Below are positions 12,501 to 23,673 of a stretch of 64,000 nucleotides of DNA, in pieces; position 1 is the first letter of the stretch; the number at the start of each line of letters is the position of its first letter. The position numbers and the translations under genes are program-made. Where the stretch lies: positions 232,045,661-232,109,660 of the forward strand of contig CM042685.1 of the NCBI GenBank assembly GCA_023614405.1, read 5' to 3'. This DNA is from Avena insularis. Its lineage: Eukaryota > Streptophyta > Magnoliopsida > Poales > Poaceae. A model generated the notes under the pieces. That model saw only the letters and a program-made list of their open reading frames with translations, had not been told where the DNA came from and did no database searches.

Positions 12501-13548
12501 GCAGCGCGCGTTGCGCGGAACGAGCAGCGTGTCTGTGGGGTTCCTGGGACGGAGGTGATCACGTATGCACGCGTCGGCGTAGGCGGTCTGTGGCGTCGAA
12601 GCGTGGCACAGGCGTGCTCTCGGCATGGTTCTGGCGAGGTTGGCATGGTTCGTGTGTGTGGTCGATGCTGGCAAGGTTCGAAAGTGTGGAGTGGCGGTGG
12701 ACGGTGGGCTGCCTCCCAAACATGCTGGCTAGGCTTGGTTCTTCTCCTAGCTTGTTGTCGACATGGGGGTGATAAGTGTGCACTCGGCCTGCTCACCATT
12801 GATGGCAATGCCAAGCTTACAGTGATGCTAAGGGTGTGCAATTGAGCTAGATGATCTACTAAAGCCTAGTTGCAACCAGAGAGGGAACAAGTTAGGCTTC
12901 AATCACCGCTCACAATAGTGTTTGGATTTTGTTTGATTTGTATTTGCAAGGTGTTTGATGAAATGGCCGCAAGAATTCAAGTTTTGAATTTTGAAAAGAT
13001 TTTTGGTGGGTGTGCTAGGTTGGTGCTGGTGAGTCTGCAGATGCTTGGGTTTTAAAAGTTGAGCTTGTTTGAGTGGGTTTTGAAAAGGTGGGATCTTCCC
13101 ATATGATAAAGATTCAATTTTGAACTGTCATTTAGACTAGGCATTTAAATGTTTTTGGATGATCACAAAGTGGGCCTTGATACTTTGTTATGAGTACAAT
13201 CAAGGGGTGCAAATATCCAGAAAAGTTTCTGTTAGGCTCTGAAAGTTTGAGACAGCCAAAGTAGGCATGGGAGTTAAATTGGTCAAAATGACCATTCACT
13301 CATTTAGCTTTGTTTTGATTTATTTGTCTTTGGTAAAAGTTTGGGAAATGTTTAGATGATGTTTATTTCACCTAAGCAACATTTTAAAAGCAAATAAACA
13401 CACAATCAAGGTGGTTCAAAAGAAACCAAAATTGGAATGCATACACACATGCATGCTTTCATATTTTTATTTAGAAAAGTTTTTTGTTAACCCTAAATTT
13501 GATGATTAGAGTTTGATGATCCAAGTTTAGTATTTTTGGGATGTTACA
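9550..13548 (-). repeat. 5' LTR of the Tekay-like gypsy (3999 bp, complete)
   Basis: The boundaries are TGTCAACACC at the left and GGATGTTACA at the right, so on the minus strand the LTR runs TGTAACATCC to GGTGTTGACA. The PBS lies immediately inside. About 1 kb of the LTR (11850-12830) is GC-rich. There it differs from its partner by many substitutions and indels, while the flanking AT-rich sequence is nearly identical. Apparent ORFs here (such as 12363-12845) are not shared intact with the other LTR and are rejected as genes. Confidence 0.94.
12301..12308 (-). promoter_or_regulatory. TATA box of the 5' LTR promoter
   Basis: The minus strand has TATAAATA within CACTATAAATAGAGGCC, followed downstream by a pyrimidine-rich stretch (CTCACTCCCCTCTCC) typical of a plant start region. 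The same box is at 2452-2459 in the 3' LTR. Its orientation matches transcription of gag-pol. Confidence 0.75.
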
Positions 13549-14698
13549 CAATAGATCTAGATGCAAATGGTGTTTCAATGTTTAGAAACAAGGCCTAGGG
13601 ATCATACTTTCACTAGTGAACACTCTCTCATAAAAATATCATCTCTTCATGATACTACTCTTAACTACTCTCCGCTTGGACACTCTAATCCAAGGTAGGG
13701 CTATAACAGCACACCTCAAAGTCTGCCTTCCCCAATCTAGATAACCCCAGACTGTCACCTTGAGCGCTAGATGGTTCCAATAAACACCACAATTTCATAG
13801 AGACATCCAACTCCAAATATAACTTATAACAAATATTCAATCTAGCCAAAGTGCCACACACGGTATGTCCGCTGTCACTTTCACACACGTGGGAAAAAGC
13901 ATAGATCTATCAAATCACAAAGAGTATTTATGTAGACTCAAGCCTAAGTGCCACCATGGCGTGCACGCTGTCACTTTCACACACATGGGGAGAGCAGAGA
14001 TCTAATGAAGCACTTGAGTAGCAAGGTAGATCTACTTGATTACAAAGCTCATGACCACAACAAGATCATGCATAGAGAGAGAGATGAACACATAGCTACA
14101 GGTAGAGCCCTTAGCCTCGAGGAAGAACTACTCCCTCCTCATCATGGGAATCAGCAACGGTGATGGCGATGGTGGTGGAGATCGATGGAGATGGCTCCAG
14201 GGGCACTTCCCCGTCCCGGCAAGGTGCCGGAACATAGACTTTCTGTCCCCCGAATCTCCCCTTCGATGGCGGCGGCCCTGTGAAGGTTTTCATGGATTTA
14301 TTCTGGATTGTTTAGGGTTTCCCCATCGGAGGCTTCTTATAGGTGCAGGAATTATTGTCGGTGGGGGTCTAGGGGGCCCACACCCCCTCCAGGCGCCCCC
14401 AGGGCTTGCCCGCGCCTAGGGGGTTTAGCCACCACAATGGCCCTCCTCTCTGCTGCTACGTGTTGCTCCGGGAAAATAATAACTTTGGCTTTTGTCCCGT
14501 CCAATTCCGAGAATATTGATTTTTTGCATTTCTGGAACCAAAAACAGAAGAAAACAGGCAACTGGCACGGTGGCATCTTGTTAATAGGTTAGTTCCAGAA
14601 AATATATAAAAACACCTCAAAGTGTAGACAAAGCAAAGCAAAGTAGATACAAAACAAGCATGGAGCATCAAAAATTATAGATACGTTTCCGACGTATC
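13549..14698. repeat. LTR-like segment of an unclassified LTR element (solo or truncated)
   Basis: There is no credible ORF. The segment ends at 14679-14698 with a short palindrome (GATACGT, five bases, ACGTATC) then CA, directly abutting a truncated copia RT. It has a GC-rich block (14350-14440) containing the 18-mer CACACCCCCTCCAGGCGC, which also occurs near 29647, at the right end of the unclassified element at 25672-29723. The left part touches the gypsy LTR. I read it as an LTR of a family related to that element that interrupts the copia, but no second copy or TSD could be matched. Confidence 0.5.
13844..14013. repeat. Imperfect direct repeat, ~97-bp spacing, two copies
   Basis: The motif AGTGCCAC...GCTGTCACTTTCACACAC(G/A)TGGG...CATAGATCT/CAGAGATCT appears at about 13850 and again at about 13947. 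It is an internal duplication within the LTR-like segment. Confidence 0.7.
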
Positions 14699-14699
14699 A

Positions 14700-15445
14700 G
14701 TCAGTTAAAGGATCACCATCAGAGGCCCGAAGGTGAACACTGAGCTCCATATGAGTCTCAACTGTGCGCTCATCACTAAGAGTAGCACGAGCAAGAAGAT
14801 CCTGGGAGATATAGAAACCATCAGAGGTAGAGGAAACCTCGATCCCAAGAAAGTAGCGAAGATGACCAAAATCATACATGAGGAACTACTCACGGAGACA
14901 AGCCTTAACAAAGGCAATGTACTCAGATTCGTCTCTAGTAATGATCATGTCATCAACATATATAAGAAGAAAAGTCCGACCACGAGGAGAAGTGTGAACA
15001 AACAAAGCAGGGTCATGGGCATTGGGCAAGAAACCCGCAACAGTGACCACAGAGGCGAAATGCTCAAACCAAGCGCGAGGGTTTTCTTAAGGTCATACAG
15101 AGAGCACTGAAGACGACAAATCATGTTGTCAGGGACATAGTACCCATAAGGTGGCTGCATATAGACTTCCTCACGCAGCTCGCCATTAAGTAAAGCATTT
15201 TGCACATCAAGTTGAGACACATACCAGTGGAGAACAAAGGCCACGGCGAGAAGAGTGCGAACAATGGCCATGTGAGCCACATGGGTGAAAGTCTCATCAT
15301 ATTCATCGCCCTGTTCCTGCTGAAAGCCATGAGCCACAAGACATGTTTTATAGCGCTCAAGAGAACCATCAGAGCGAGTCTTAACCTTATAGAGCCACAA
15401 TCTCCTCGGCCAGCGCAAGTTGCCACTAGAGGTGGGCAACAACAT
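14700..15445 (-). pseudogene. Copia reverse transcriptase, partial
   Basis: The frame at 15445-14945 reads YKVKTRSDGSLERYKTCLVA, then DEYDETFTHVAHM, then SQLDVQNALLNGELREEVYM, all standard RVT_2 motifs. The active-site box YVDDMI is present at about 14940-14970 in a shifted frame. The segment at 14879-14700 carries LRYFLGIEVSSTSDGFYIS and ends at DGDPL. Family members continue there into the thumb and RNase H, but here the sequence changes abruptly into the LTR-like segment. Confidence 0.85.
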
Positions 15446-16882
15446 ATCGATAAGAGGTCATCTCAAGGACAACAAAAAGACCAAAGCGGTTAGGAGAATA
15501 GCGATCAGGTGTGGGACGAGGCCAAGCACGAAGATCATAAGTCGGCTAAGAGGAGGAAGATGACACAATAGAGGTTGATGGCCCAGCAGTAGAATCATCT
15601 AGAACTCGTGGACAATGATAATAGTAGAAAGGAAAATATGGATGAGGCGGAAACGCCGGAGAAAGTGAAGACATGGTGGATATCAGGGAGAAAGGTGGAG
15701 AATCAGGTGACGAGGGATAAGCTGAGAAAGGGGAGAAGATGTTGTGGGGGGGGGGGGGGAGAAGGCGTAGAATTAGAAGCAATGGGACTCAGAGGATTAG
15801 GAACTCGAGTCACATGGGGAGGTGTATCAGGGAAGGCGAGAAAAGAGATGTCCTCCATAGAGAAACTCGAGGAAGATGGTCATGGATACAAAGGACGAGA
15901 CTCATCGAAGGTCACATCCTGAGAAATGGCATCTGACAAGGAATAGGATCCCAACACCGATAACCCTTATGCTCATCACTATATCCAATAAAAAACTCTC
16001 AACGGACTAAGCAGTGAGTTTAGGGCGTGCGCGAGGAGCAAAAGAACATAGCAAACACACCCAAAAACAAAGCACCGAATAATCAGTAGAACAGTCAGAT
16101 TGATGCTCCTGAGGAATACCACCCTGTAAGGCAGCAGAGGGCTGAATGTTTATAAGATATGCGGAGGTGGAGACAGCCTCATCCCAGAAATAGGGCGGAA
16201 GAGAGGCATCGATCATCAACACACGCTATGTCTCAAGAAGGTGACGGTGTTTGCTTTCAGCGACGCCATTCTGGGCATGAGCACCAGCCGAACCATGGGC
16301 AAGAGAATTGAGCAAGAGTGCCCTGATAAGCAAGGAAATCACGCAACATTTGGGAGATGTACTCACCAGCCGAACCAGCACAAAAAACACAAATAGGAGT
16401 GGGAAACTGGGGGTGAACCGTGGCAGCAAAATTTTTATAGATAGATAGAACCTCGCCGCGAGAAGTCATAAAGTAAATCCAAGTGTAGCCAGTAAAGTCA
16501 TTAATAAAAATAACATAGTAGCGATGACCCCCTTCGAAGCGAAGGGAGCAGGATCCCATACATCAGAATGAATTAAGTCAAAAGAGAACTAAGACATTGA
16601 CTCACTAGTAGGATAGAGTAACTGAGTCTGCTTGCCAAGTCTATAACCCTGACACGATAAAGAGAATCTCCTAAGACATACCTGAAAGACCTCGGTGAAC
16701 TAAAGATGACAAACGGAACCACATACATGACTGAGTCGATGATGCCATTGTTGAAAATATGCGAAAGCGGAAGTAGCAAGAGCACGAGAGCTGGTGGAAG
16801 TGGAGGTAATACGAAGCCAGTAAAGCTCCCAAAGACCCTGAGAATCATGGCGCCGAGGGCCAGCCCTAATCAGAACCTTCAT
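15446..16882 (-). pseudogene. Copia integrase with pre-integrase domain and Pro/Ser linker
   Basis: The pre-integrase motif WHHRLSH is near 16745. The integrase core starts in the frame at 16559 (GGHRYYVIFINDFTGYTWIYF) with GEYISQMLRDFL further on. A second frame (16222-16007) has the conserved PPYFWDEAVSTSAYLIN segment. From 15782 to 15546 comes a Pro/Ser-rich linker of the sort found between integrase and RT in copia polyproteins. No frame is open throughout. A run of 14 G (15746-15759) falls in the linker. Confidence 0.78.
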
Positions 16883-18351
16883 GCGACAATCCTGGACAGA
16901 GCAAGAATGACACAGAAACCAAAATCAGTAAGTTGAGAAGTGGAAAAGAGATTCATGGTAAGACGGGAAACATGAGAAACACTACGAACAGAAAAAGAAA
17001 GATTAAAAAGAGTGCCTCGACTAGGAACAGGAAGAGAAGTGCCATCAACGGTGAGAACATGAACATGAGAATCAACAGGATAAAGAGATGACAAGACAAA
17101 AGAGTCATAATACATATGGAAATAAGATCCAAAATCCAAGACCCATGGGGATGTACCTGACCGTGTAGATGGTGATGGTGGCCTCTCAACGCTAGGAGAA
17201 CTATTCACATAGCCAGCAATGCCCGACGAGGAAGAACCAGAAGCAGCTAGTAGACACTTTAGTTGCACAATATCCCGGTGAGTCAGGGAGACGGTGGATG
17301 GTGTCGGTGAAGGACCAAGGGAGATAGACGAAGAGTCACTCTCCATATCACGTTGTTTCTTGAAACAGTCAGACTCGGGGTGGCCAGACCTCTGACAATA
17401 GCCATAGAAATGACGAGAGCAAGGGAGGCCCGAACCACTAGTAGGAGGGCGATCCCCACAACCAGAAAAGGGGCGACCACCACCACTAACAGAAGAAAGG
17501 TGACTATCACCACCCGAGTGCGTAGCAGTGGTGTCGTAGTAGTCAACATAGTAGCCGGCGGAGCAGGAACTCGAGCAGCGAGCACAATGGAAAATCCAAG
17601 CAAACCAACGCCATGGAGGCAAGTCTCCTCAGCACGAAGCTCAGTAAGCACCTCTGAAAGGGGAACACGACCGCGAGCAAACATATTAGCCCGACGGGGC
17701 TCAAACTCTTGGCGAAGCCGATATAAAAACTCATGGATGCGCTGAAACTCCAAGTCAGGCCGTGTGAGCTGACGGCACGAGCAAGTACCACAGATAGCAG
17801 AGCGAAGAGAGTCGAGATGACGCCAGATAGGAGAACTATGCGTGTAAAACTCATCAATACTAGAGTCACCCTGCTGAAGTAGAGAGAATCACCAGAGGGA
17901 TGATATCACCAACGAAGAGCCACATCTCGGCAACGAAGCCAAGTATCATAAATTTAGAGGAAAACTAGGGGAGAACACTAGCAGTAAGAACAACAGCAGC
18001 ACGAGCATCCTCATCACACCACTGAGCATAACCAGCCAGATCATCATGATAAGTGGCAAGAGCATCCGAGTAGGCAGATACCTGACGATCAGAAGCGGTC
18101 ATTGCAGCATCATTAGCACACTTGGCTGCAGCCTTATCAACATCAGAAACATCAGCTACAAGAACGGTTGTTGCTGGTTGTATAGGAGCAACATGGCGCA
18201 TCAGACAGACGATCTCGCCACAGAGAACGCTCTATAGACGGAGTCTGCGCATGTGAATACGCATAAAGCTAACAAACTCAACATAGTTGGTGCCATCAAA
18301 TGTCACTGAGCAGCACGGAACTGTCACATAACCCGCAGATGAAGATGACAT
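16879..18351 (-). pseudogene. Copia gag and protease
   Basis: Gag starts at an ATG at 18349-18351 (MSSSSAGYV) and meets a TAG at 18232-18234, where a Trp codon would be expected. Further gag sequence (TYHDDLAGYAQW; FLYRLRQEFEPRRANMFARG) lies in different frames to 17283. The frame at 17622-16879 holds a CCHC-like knuckle (YGYCQRSGHPESDC) whose first Cys appears to be Tyr. It is followed by the protease region WVLDFGSYFHM, in which the usual Asp-Ser-Gly catalytic box is DFG. Both key motifs are thus damaged. Upstream sequence to 18787 is leader without an ORF. Confidence 0.78.
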
Positions 18352-18787
18352 GGCAGCAACTTCTCTTTCTACCTTCCTTTCTTATCTTTTTTTTCTTCTT
18401 TTTTCCCAGATGACTGCTCTCTGGAGTAAACATCCAAAACAGCAGCAGAGGCTGCAGAAGAGAGAGAAGAAGTAGCGCTGGCAACCGGCCAGAGGATCAA
18501 CGGGTGGACAAACTAGATCGTATTAACAAGGCTGCATATGCACACGTAGTGCAAACAGTAGAGGCAGCGGAAGCAGCACGAACAAGAGACTGAGTTGAAC
18601 TGGACAGCACCAGATCAGCACCAGATCTTGATCTTGATCTGCAGATGTAGCAGCACGCTCTGGTGCAGTTGGGGAGCAGCAGCGGCCAGCACACACAACA
18701 CGCAGGAGGACAAGCAACTGGAGGGGAGCGATGGCGCGCAGTGGAGAAGGCACATAAGTTGCAGCGTGCTAGAGGAACCCTAACCTG

Positions 18788-18800
18788 GGTTTTAATACCA
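18788..18800 (-). other. Degenerate primer binding site
   Basis: The minus strand reads TGGTATTAAAACC just inside the LTR. It differs from the initiator-Met PBS TGGTATCAGAGCC at three positions, all C-to-T or G-to-A. Confidence 0.65.
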
Positions 18801-18803
18801 CGT

Positions 18804-18939
18804 TGGAGGATTTGGGGAATGAGAAACTTAGTATTCACAGGAGGCCAAAGGCCAATACATGTATAGGTGTGGAAAGAAAAATATACCAAAAGTCCCTTAT
18901 ACAATGGGCAAATACAAAAATAGACTATATACTCTAACA
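18804..18939 (-). repeat. 5' LTR of the short-LTR copia (136 bp)
   Basis: On the minus strand it begins TGTTAGAGTATATAG at 18939 and ends AATCCTCCA at 18804, next to the PBS. Only one copy is present because the element's 3' part is lost, so the inner boundary is inferred from the PBS. Confidence 0.65.
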
Positions 18940-19020
18940 ATTTCAACTTATGTGCCCAGAAAGTGATGGAGAATTTTGATCCATTTGTTCACTTGCTTGA
19001 TTTTTATCATGGATTAACAG

Positions 19021-20029
19021 GACATTGTTTCAACTGGAGGTATTGATGCGAATGTAGTTCTCTTTGATATTCCGTCCAGTCAAATTTTGTGCACCCTTAC
19101 TGGTCACTCAAAGAAGGTAGTTTTCCATTTAATTTGGACATCCTTTCTAATTGTTATTTATGCTTGAGTATATTATGACACTAGAACTTTTGATTACATA
19201 TATAACCAAAAAAAATAATGGAAATGGACTCTTTGTAACCGGATCAGCAGATAAGATAAGTACCTTTATGATTGGTTTATGAATAACTTTACACAATCAC
19301 ATAATATTATGTCATATTAATCTCTTCTGCCTTGAATTTAGACCAACTGAACCTCTATTTTTATCATTTTCAAAACCCAAGTAAACTGAACTTCTGGCTA
19401 GCAACCAGTAGTTCATTTTTGCCACCCTAATATTCTTCGACCATATGAATCAGTTGTGCACACAGCCGTCCTAATAGCCACTGTAGTTAACCCATCAGAC
19501 CCGTCGACATTGGCGGATCGACATCGGTAGAAAATTCCAGGGGATTCACATATGAACTATTTATACTTGTGAGCAGCGATAGTGTACTGGAAAGGTGATT
19601 CAGCTCCAAAGAATTTTAGTTCGTGCCGTATCTCGTGTATTTAAATGTGAGTATACTTGTAGCCACCATTTTTGAAAGTATTTGCATTGAGGGTCTTCTG
19701 AATATTGAATCTGTTCTATTGAATCAAGATCCAAAATGAATTAACTGACAAGATTTCAGATCAAAGCCAAAAGGGAACTTAGTTACAGTTTTTCTTGAGC
19801 CCTTCATGCCATTGCACTGATTTTCTTTATTCATCATTGTGATGGGAAGAGTGACAGAAAACAGCCCATCCATTTTTGGCCTAATATACTGTTATATAAG
19901 TGTATGATATACTGATATATATGCATATTGTCTTTATCAGGTTGGTGAGCCTTCTGGGCAAGATGGCTATATATACGCATCATTCCATCTACGCGGTCTT
20001 ATCCTTGGAACAGGAACTCTTGATGGCGC
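19021..20029 (+). pseudogene. Prp19/MAC3-type WD40 gene relic (exon fragments)
   Basis: A 96-bp open segment at 19021-19116 is flanked by AG and GT splice signals. It reads [20 protein letters not shown] then [12 protein letters not shown], matching the WD40 region of Prp19 (plant MAC3/PUB59-60), the U-box ubiquitin ligase of the spliceosomal NineTeen complex. About 100 bp later GLFVTGSADK (19227-19255) matches the next blade. At 19941, after another AG acceptor, VGEPSGQDGYIYASF and GLILGTGTLDGA match a later blade. The exons expected between and after these are missing, and sequence after 20029 no longer matches. I name the family from recognised motifs, not from a search. Confidence 0.72.
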
Positions 20030-20169
20030 CCATCCTTCCTCTGTCTTCACTGCTTATAAGCTCGATCTATATCCAACGACACTACTCAGGCATAATCCCA
20101 TTCTTTTAGGCGTCATGGATGAGACTATGAAAATCTTAGCTAGTTCGGTTGGAGATTTTTTATTAGGAC

Positions 20170-21529
20170 TTCACATAGTCTCTAGTCGTTGTCTACGGGG
20201 CTGTCCAGGATGTTTATAAAGCTGATTTTTTGTGTGAGTTGGTTAATCTGGCTAAGGATAACCCGTACCCTATTCTTATAGGTGGGGATTTTAACTTGCT
20301 AAGATTCCCTCGTGAGAAAACTCGGGACCGTTTCGATAAACATTGGCCTTTCATGTTTAATATTGTCATTGACAGCTTGGACTTGAGAGAGGTTACTATG
20401 GTAGGGAGACAGTTCACTTGGGCTAATAGTCTCCTAGAGCCGACATATGAAAAATTGGATAGAGTGCTTATGGATACCCGATGGAAAGATAAATTCCCTA
20501 TGGCAACTGTTCGGTTTTTAGAGCGTATTGATGCTTTATTGGATCATGCTCCATTACTTTTATCTGTTGGAACACCACCACATAAATCCAAACATAGTTT
20601 CAAATTTGAACTTGGATGAATTGAGCGGGATGGTTTTCATGAGTTGGTGAAAGATATTTGGAAAAAACCGGTGGATGGTCAGACGCCTATACGGCGATGG
20701 AATAACAAAGTGCGGGTATTACGCAAGTTCCTTCGTGGTTGGGCCAGACATACAACCGGTATTCTGAAAAAATAAAAAATACGCGTTTCATCTATTATTG
20801 ACGATTTAGAGGCTTTCGTGGAAATAGGGCTTTTAACTACATCTGAGATTGAGCTTAAGAAGCAATCGAATGTGGAAATTGTCAGAATCCTTCGCGAGGA
20901 AGAAATCAAATGGTACCAACTCTCTAAAGCGAAATTCATACTTGAAGGAGATGCGAATACAAGATACTTCCATGATGTGGCCAATGGCAAGCATAAGAAG
21001 AAACTTATTCACTCTCTAATTTAGGATGGAGGAATGATTGAGAGACAGGAGCAACTAAAATCTTACATTACAAAATTCTATAAATTCTTGTTTGGGGCAC
21101 CGCCAGAAAATTCTTTTTCGCTGGATGAATCCCAAACGGATGATATTCCTTAGGTTTATGTTGAAGAAAACACCTTTCTAACCTCCCTTTATACGGAGTA
21201 TGAGATCAAAAAAGCTATTTTTCCAAATGGAACATATCAAAGCACTAGGGCCTGAAGGCTTTCCAGCATAATTTTATCAGAAATTCTAGGGAGTTATCAA
21301 GAAGGACCTGATGCTTTTGTTTCAGAGTTTACATGAAGGTCAGTTGGACTTGTTTAGATTGAGCTTTGGTAACGGTATTCTACTACCTAAAGTTAACAAT
21401 GCAGAACGAATATAACAGTATCATCCAATCTTTCTTCTTAATGTAAGTTTTAAAATTTTCACAAAGGCCGCTACGATTAGACTAAACTCTGTAGCAGATC
21501 ATGTTATACGACCTTCTCAAAAAGGTTTC
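20170..21529 (+). pseudogene. LINE endonuclease C-terminus and linker to RT
   Basis: VVVYGAVQDVYKADF leads into the frame at 20230, which contains the APE-type endonuclease motif ILIGGDFNLLRFP and ends near LLDHAPLLL, the equivalent of the (S)DHxPL box. A linker follows in a second frame with KAKFILEGDANTRYFHDVAN, a conserved stretch before RT in plant L1 elements. Frames are interrupted at 20619 and 21024. Confidence 0.82.
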
Positions 21530-22523
21530 ATGTTAGGAAGAAACATCCTAGATGGTGTAGTAATTTTGCATAAAACTATTCATGAACTACACTCAAATAA
21601 ATTGAATGGTGTATTATTCAAGATTGACTTTGAGAAGGCATATGATAAAGTTAACTTGTCTTTCCTTCAGCAAACACTTCATATGAAAGGTTTTTTGGAG
21701 GAGTGGCGTGCTCTCATACAGTCTTTTGTATCCGGTGGTAGTGTCGCTATAAATGCCAATGATGACATATGCAAGTACTTCCAGACAAAATAAAGGATTG
21801 AGACAAGGGAATCCACTGTCGCATGTACTATTTAATATAGTGGATGATATGTTGGCAATCCTTATTGAGAGGGCTAAGGCTGATGGCCAAATTGAAGGAT
21901 TAGTTCCCCATCTAGTAAATGGTGGTCTCTCAATCCTTCAATATGCGGATGATACAATCCTATTTATGGAACATGATCTTGAGAAAGCTAAGAATATGAA
22001 ATTAATATTATCAGCATTTGAGCAACTCTCGGGATTGAAAATTAACTTCCATAAGACTGATTTGTATTGTTTTGGCGAGGCCAACAATGATGCCCATCTA
22101 TATGCTGAGTTATTCGACCGTGGTCATGGGCAATTTCCTATTAACTATCTAGGAATACCGGTACATTATCGACGTCTCATGATAGCTGAATGGAAACTCG
22201 TTGAGGAAAGACTTCAAAAATGTCTTAATAGTTGGAAAGGCAAATTATTATTCCTTGGTGGAAGACTTGTACTCATTAACTCAGTACTTACAAACATGGT
22301 ACTGTATATGATCTTGTTCTTTCAAATGCCGTAAGGGGTCTTGAAGAAAGTGGATTATTTCCTCTCAAGATTCTTTTGGCAAGGGGATAATGAGAAAAAG
22401 AAATATCGAATGGCCAAATGGAACGTGGTTTGCCGACCAAAGGAATATGGTGGACTTGGCATACATGAATTGCAAGTCAAAAACACTCTCCTAGGTAAAT
22501 GGATATTCAAACTTCTTATATAA
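21530..22523 (+). pseudogene. LINE reverse transcriptase
   Basis: The RT palm is split by a single frameshift near 21785-21795. The first frame has FKIDFEKAYDKVN. The second has KGLRQGNPLSHVLFN, the catalytic box LQYADDTILF, and the thumb-side INFHKTDLYCFG. The segment at 22341-22523 continues with FLSRFFWQGDNEKKKYRMAK, a conserved post-RT region. RT would copy the LINE RNA at a nicked target site. Confidence 0.88.
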
Positions 22524-22784
22524 GAAGGTGTATGGCAAACCATTTTATGGAGAAAGTATATTGGATCCAAAGCTATGTCTCAAGTGGTTTGGAAACCTGG
22601 TGATTCAGACTTTTGGGCTGGGCTAATGGCATCCAAAAAACATTTCTTCCATTTAGGTGTTTTCAATATTAAGGATGGATCTCAGATTAGGTTCTAGGAA
22701 GATAAATGGCTCGGCCAAACCTCCCTTAGAGAACAATATCATGCTCTATATTAGATTGTTAGGCATAAATGGGACACACTTTCC

Positions 22785-23493
22785 ATGGTAATGGATTCCA
22801 ACCCTCCTAATGTATCTTTTAGAAGAAGTCTCACAGGTCCTAGACTACTATCCTGGAACAATCTCTTATTGAGACTATCCACGGTACAGCTGTCGGAGGG
22901 TGTGGACGAATTCAAATGGAAATTACTACAGAGTGGTAAATTTTCTGTTGATTCTTTGTACAGAGCTTTGATCCAACCAGAAATTCCAGATGATGATAAT
23001 AGTAAATTTTGGAAAATAAAAATACCCCTGAAAACGAAGGTCTTTGCCTGGTACCTTCATAAAGGGGTAATTCTAACTAAAGATAATCTTGTTAAGAGGA
23101 ATGAGTAGTGAAGTTCACAATGTGTTTGGTGTCATTATAATGAGACAATTAGACATTTATTCTTCCAGTGTAAATTTGCTCGTTCTATATGGTCAATCGT
23201 CCAAGTAGCCTCTGGTTTATCTCCCTCTTCCTCGATTGTCAACATTTTTGGCAACTGGTTATATGGGATTGAGGATAAATATGGGACTGTGTTTAGGGTG
23301 GGAGCGCTTGCCATTTTATGGTCGCTTCGGCTATGTAGGAATGATAAGATTTTTAATAACATGGTGTCGTATCCTTTGCAGGTTACCTTCCGAGCTACGC
23401 CTATCCTCCGATCATGGACTACTCTCCAATGTATAGAGTTCCACGACTTATTTGTGAAGGGAAGTACGCGATTGGAGGCCATGCCAGTGTGAT
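22785..23493 (+). pseudogene. LINE C-terminal zinc-binding domain (zf-RVT)
   Basis: The frame to 23108 reads FKWKLLQSGKFSVDSLYRAL and later IPLKTKVFAWYLHKGVILT, the standard zf-RVT leader. After a stop the next frame has a Cys/His cluster (CVWCHYNETIRHLFFQCKFA) typical of this zinc-binding region. It ends before the 3' UTR. Confidence 0.8.
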
Positions 23494-23647
23494 CTGCGAA
23501 TAGAATAGACATGTCATAGTTGGAGGTCGTTATGCTATTTTCATGTTTTTCTATTTTCAATACTTTTGTTTTGGTTGCAAACTGTGTAAGTGTTTGGCTG
23601 TGTGCATCATAGTTATGCAGAGACCGGGTGTAAATGTTGCTATGAGT

Positions 23648-23673
23648 AATAAAGCGCCCATTTTCAAAAAAAA
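23648..23673 (+). terminator. LINE polyadenylation signal and A tail
   Basis: AATAAA at 23648-23653 is followed 12 bases later by eight A residues (23666-23673), marking the LINE 3' end. Confidence 0.7.

Larger units (their letters stand above)
1..13548 (-). mobile_element. Ty3/gypsy chromovirus, Tekay/Del-like, nearly complete but decayed
   Basis: Two ~4 kb direct repeats (1-3719 and 9550-13548) bracket a minus-strand internal region. Its order is PBS, extra ORF, gag, zinc knuckle/protease, RT, RNase H, integrase, chromodomain, PPT. RT before integrase and a C-terminal chromodomain define a Ty3/gypsy chromovirus. Long LTRs and the initiator-Met PBS fit the Tekay/Del lineage, which is an inference made without a phylogeny. 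The window starts inside the 3' LTR, so the left target-site duplication cannot be seen; the five bases right of the element are caata. At least five reading-frame breaks in gag-pol show that it is not autonomous. Confidence 0.9.
14699..18939 (-). mobile_element. Ty1/copia element with very short LTR (Ale/Retrofit-like), 3'-truncated
   Basis: On the minus strand the order is a 136-bp LTR, a degenerate PBS, gag, protease, pre-integrase, integrase and RT: the copia order, with integrase before RT. The element stops inside the RT thumb at 14699, so RNase H and the 3' LTR are missing. The short LTR and the RT signature suggest the Ale (Retrofit/Hopscotch) lineage, an inference. Frames are broken in many places, making it one of the most decayed elements here. 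Confidence 0.85.
20160..23673 (+). mobile_element. Non-LTR retrotransposon (LINE, L1-type), 5'-truncated
   Basis: The order is endonuclease C-terminal part, RT, C-terminal zinc-ribbon domain, AATAAA and an A8 tail on the plus strand. ORF1 and the endonuclease N-terminus are absent, as expected from abortive target-primed reverse transcription. The left boundary is estimated from where endonuclease-like coding begins. Several frameshifts and stops are present. Confidence 0.87.

Noticed and set aside
12363..12845. 160-codon plus-strand ORF in the right gypsy LTR
   Set aside because: It is not preserved in the left LTR. The composition (Arg/Gly/Val-rich) is typical of random GC-rich frames.
16706..17745. 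Plus-strand ORFs at 16706-16936 and 17353-17745
   Set aside because: They are antisense shadows of copia gag/pre-integrase, whose minus-strand motifs are recognisable.
20030..20160. Continuation of the WD40 exon past 20029
   Set aside because: The frame stays open but the sequence no longer resembles the WD40 protein and no donor site was convincing; it may be flanking DNA before the LINE.
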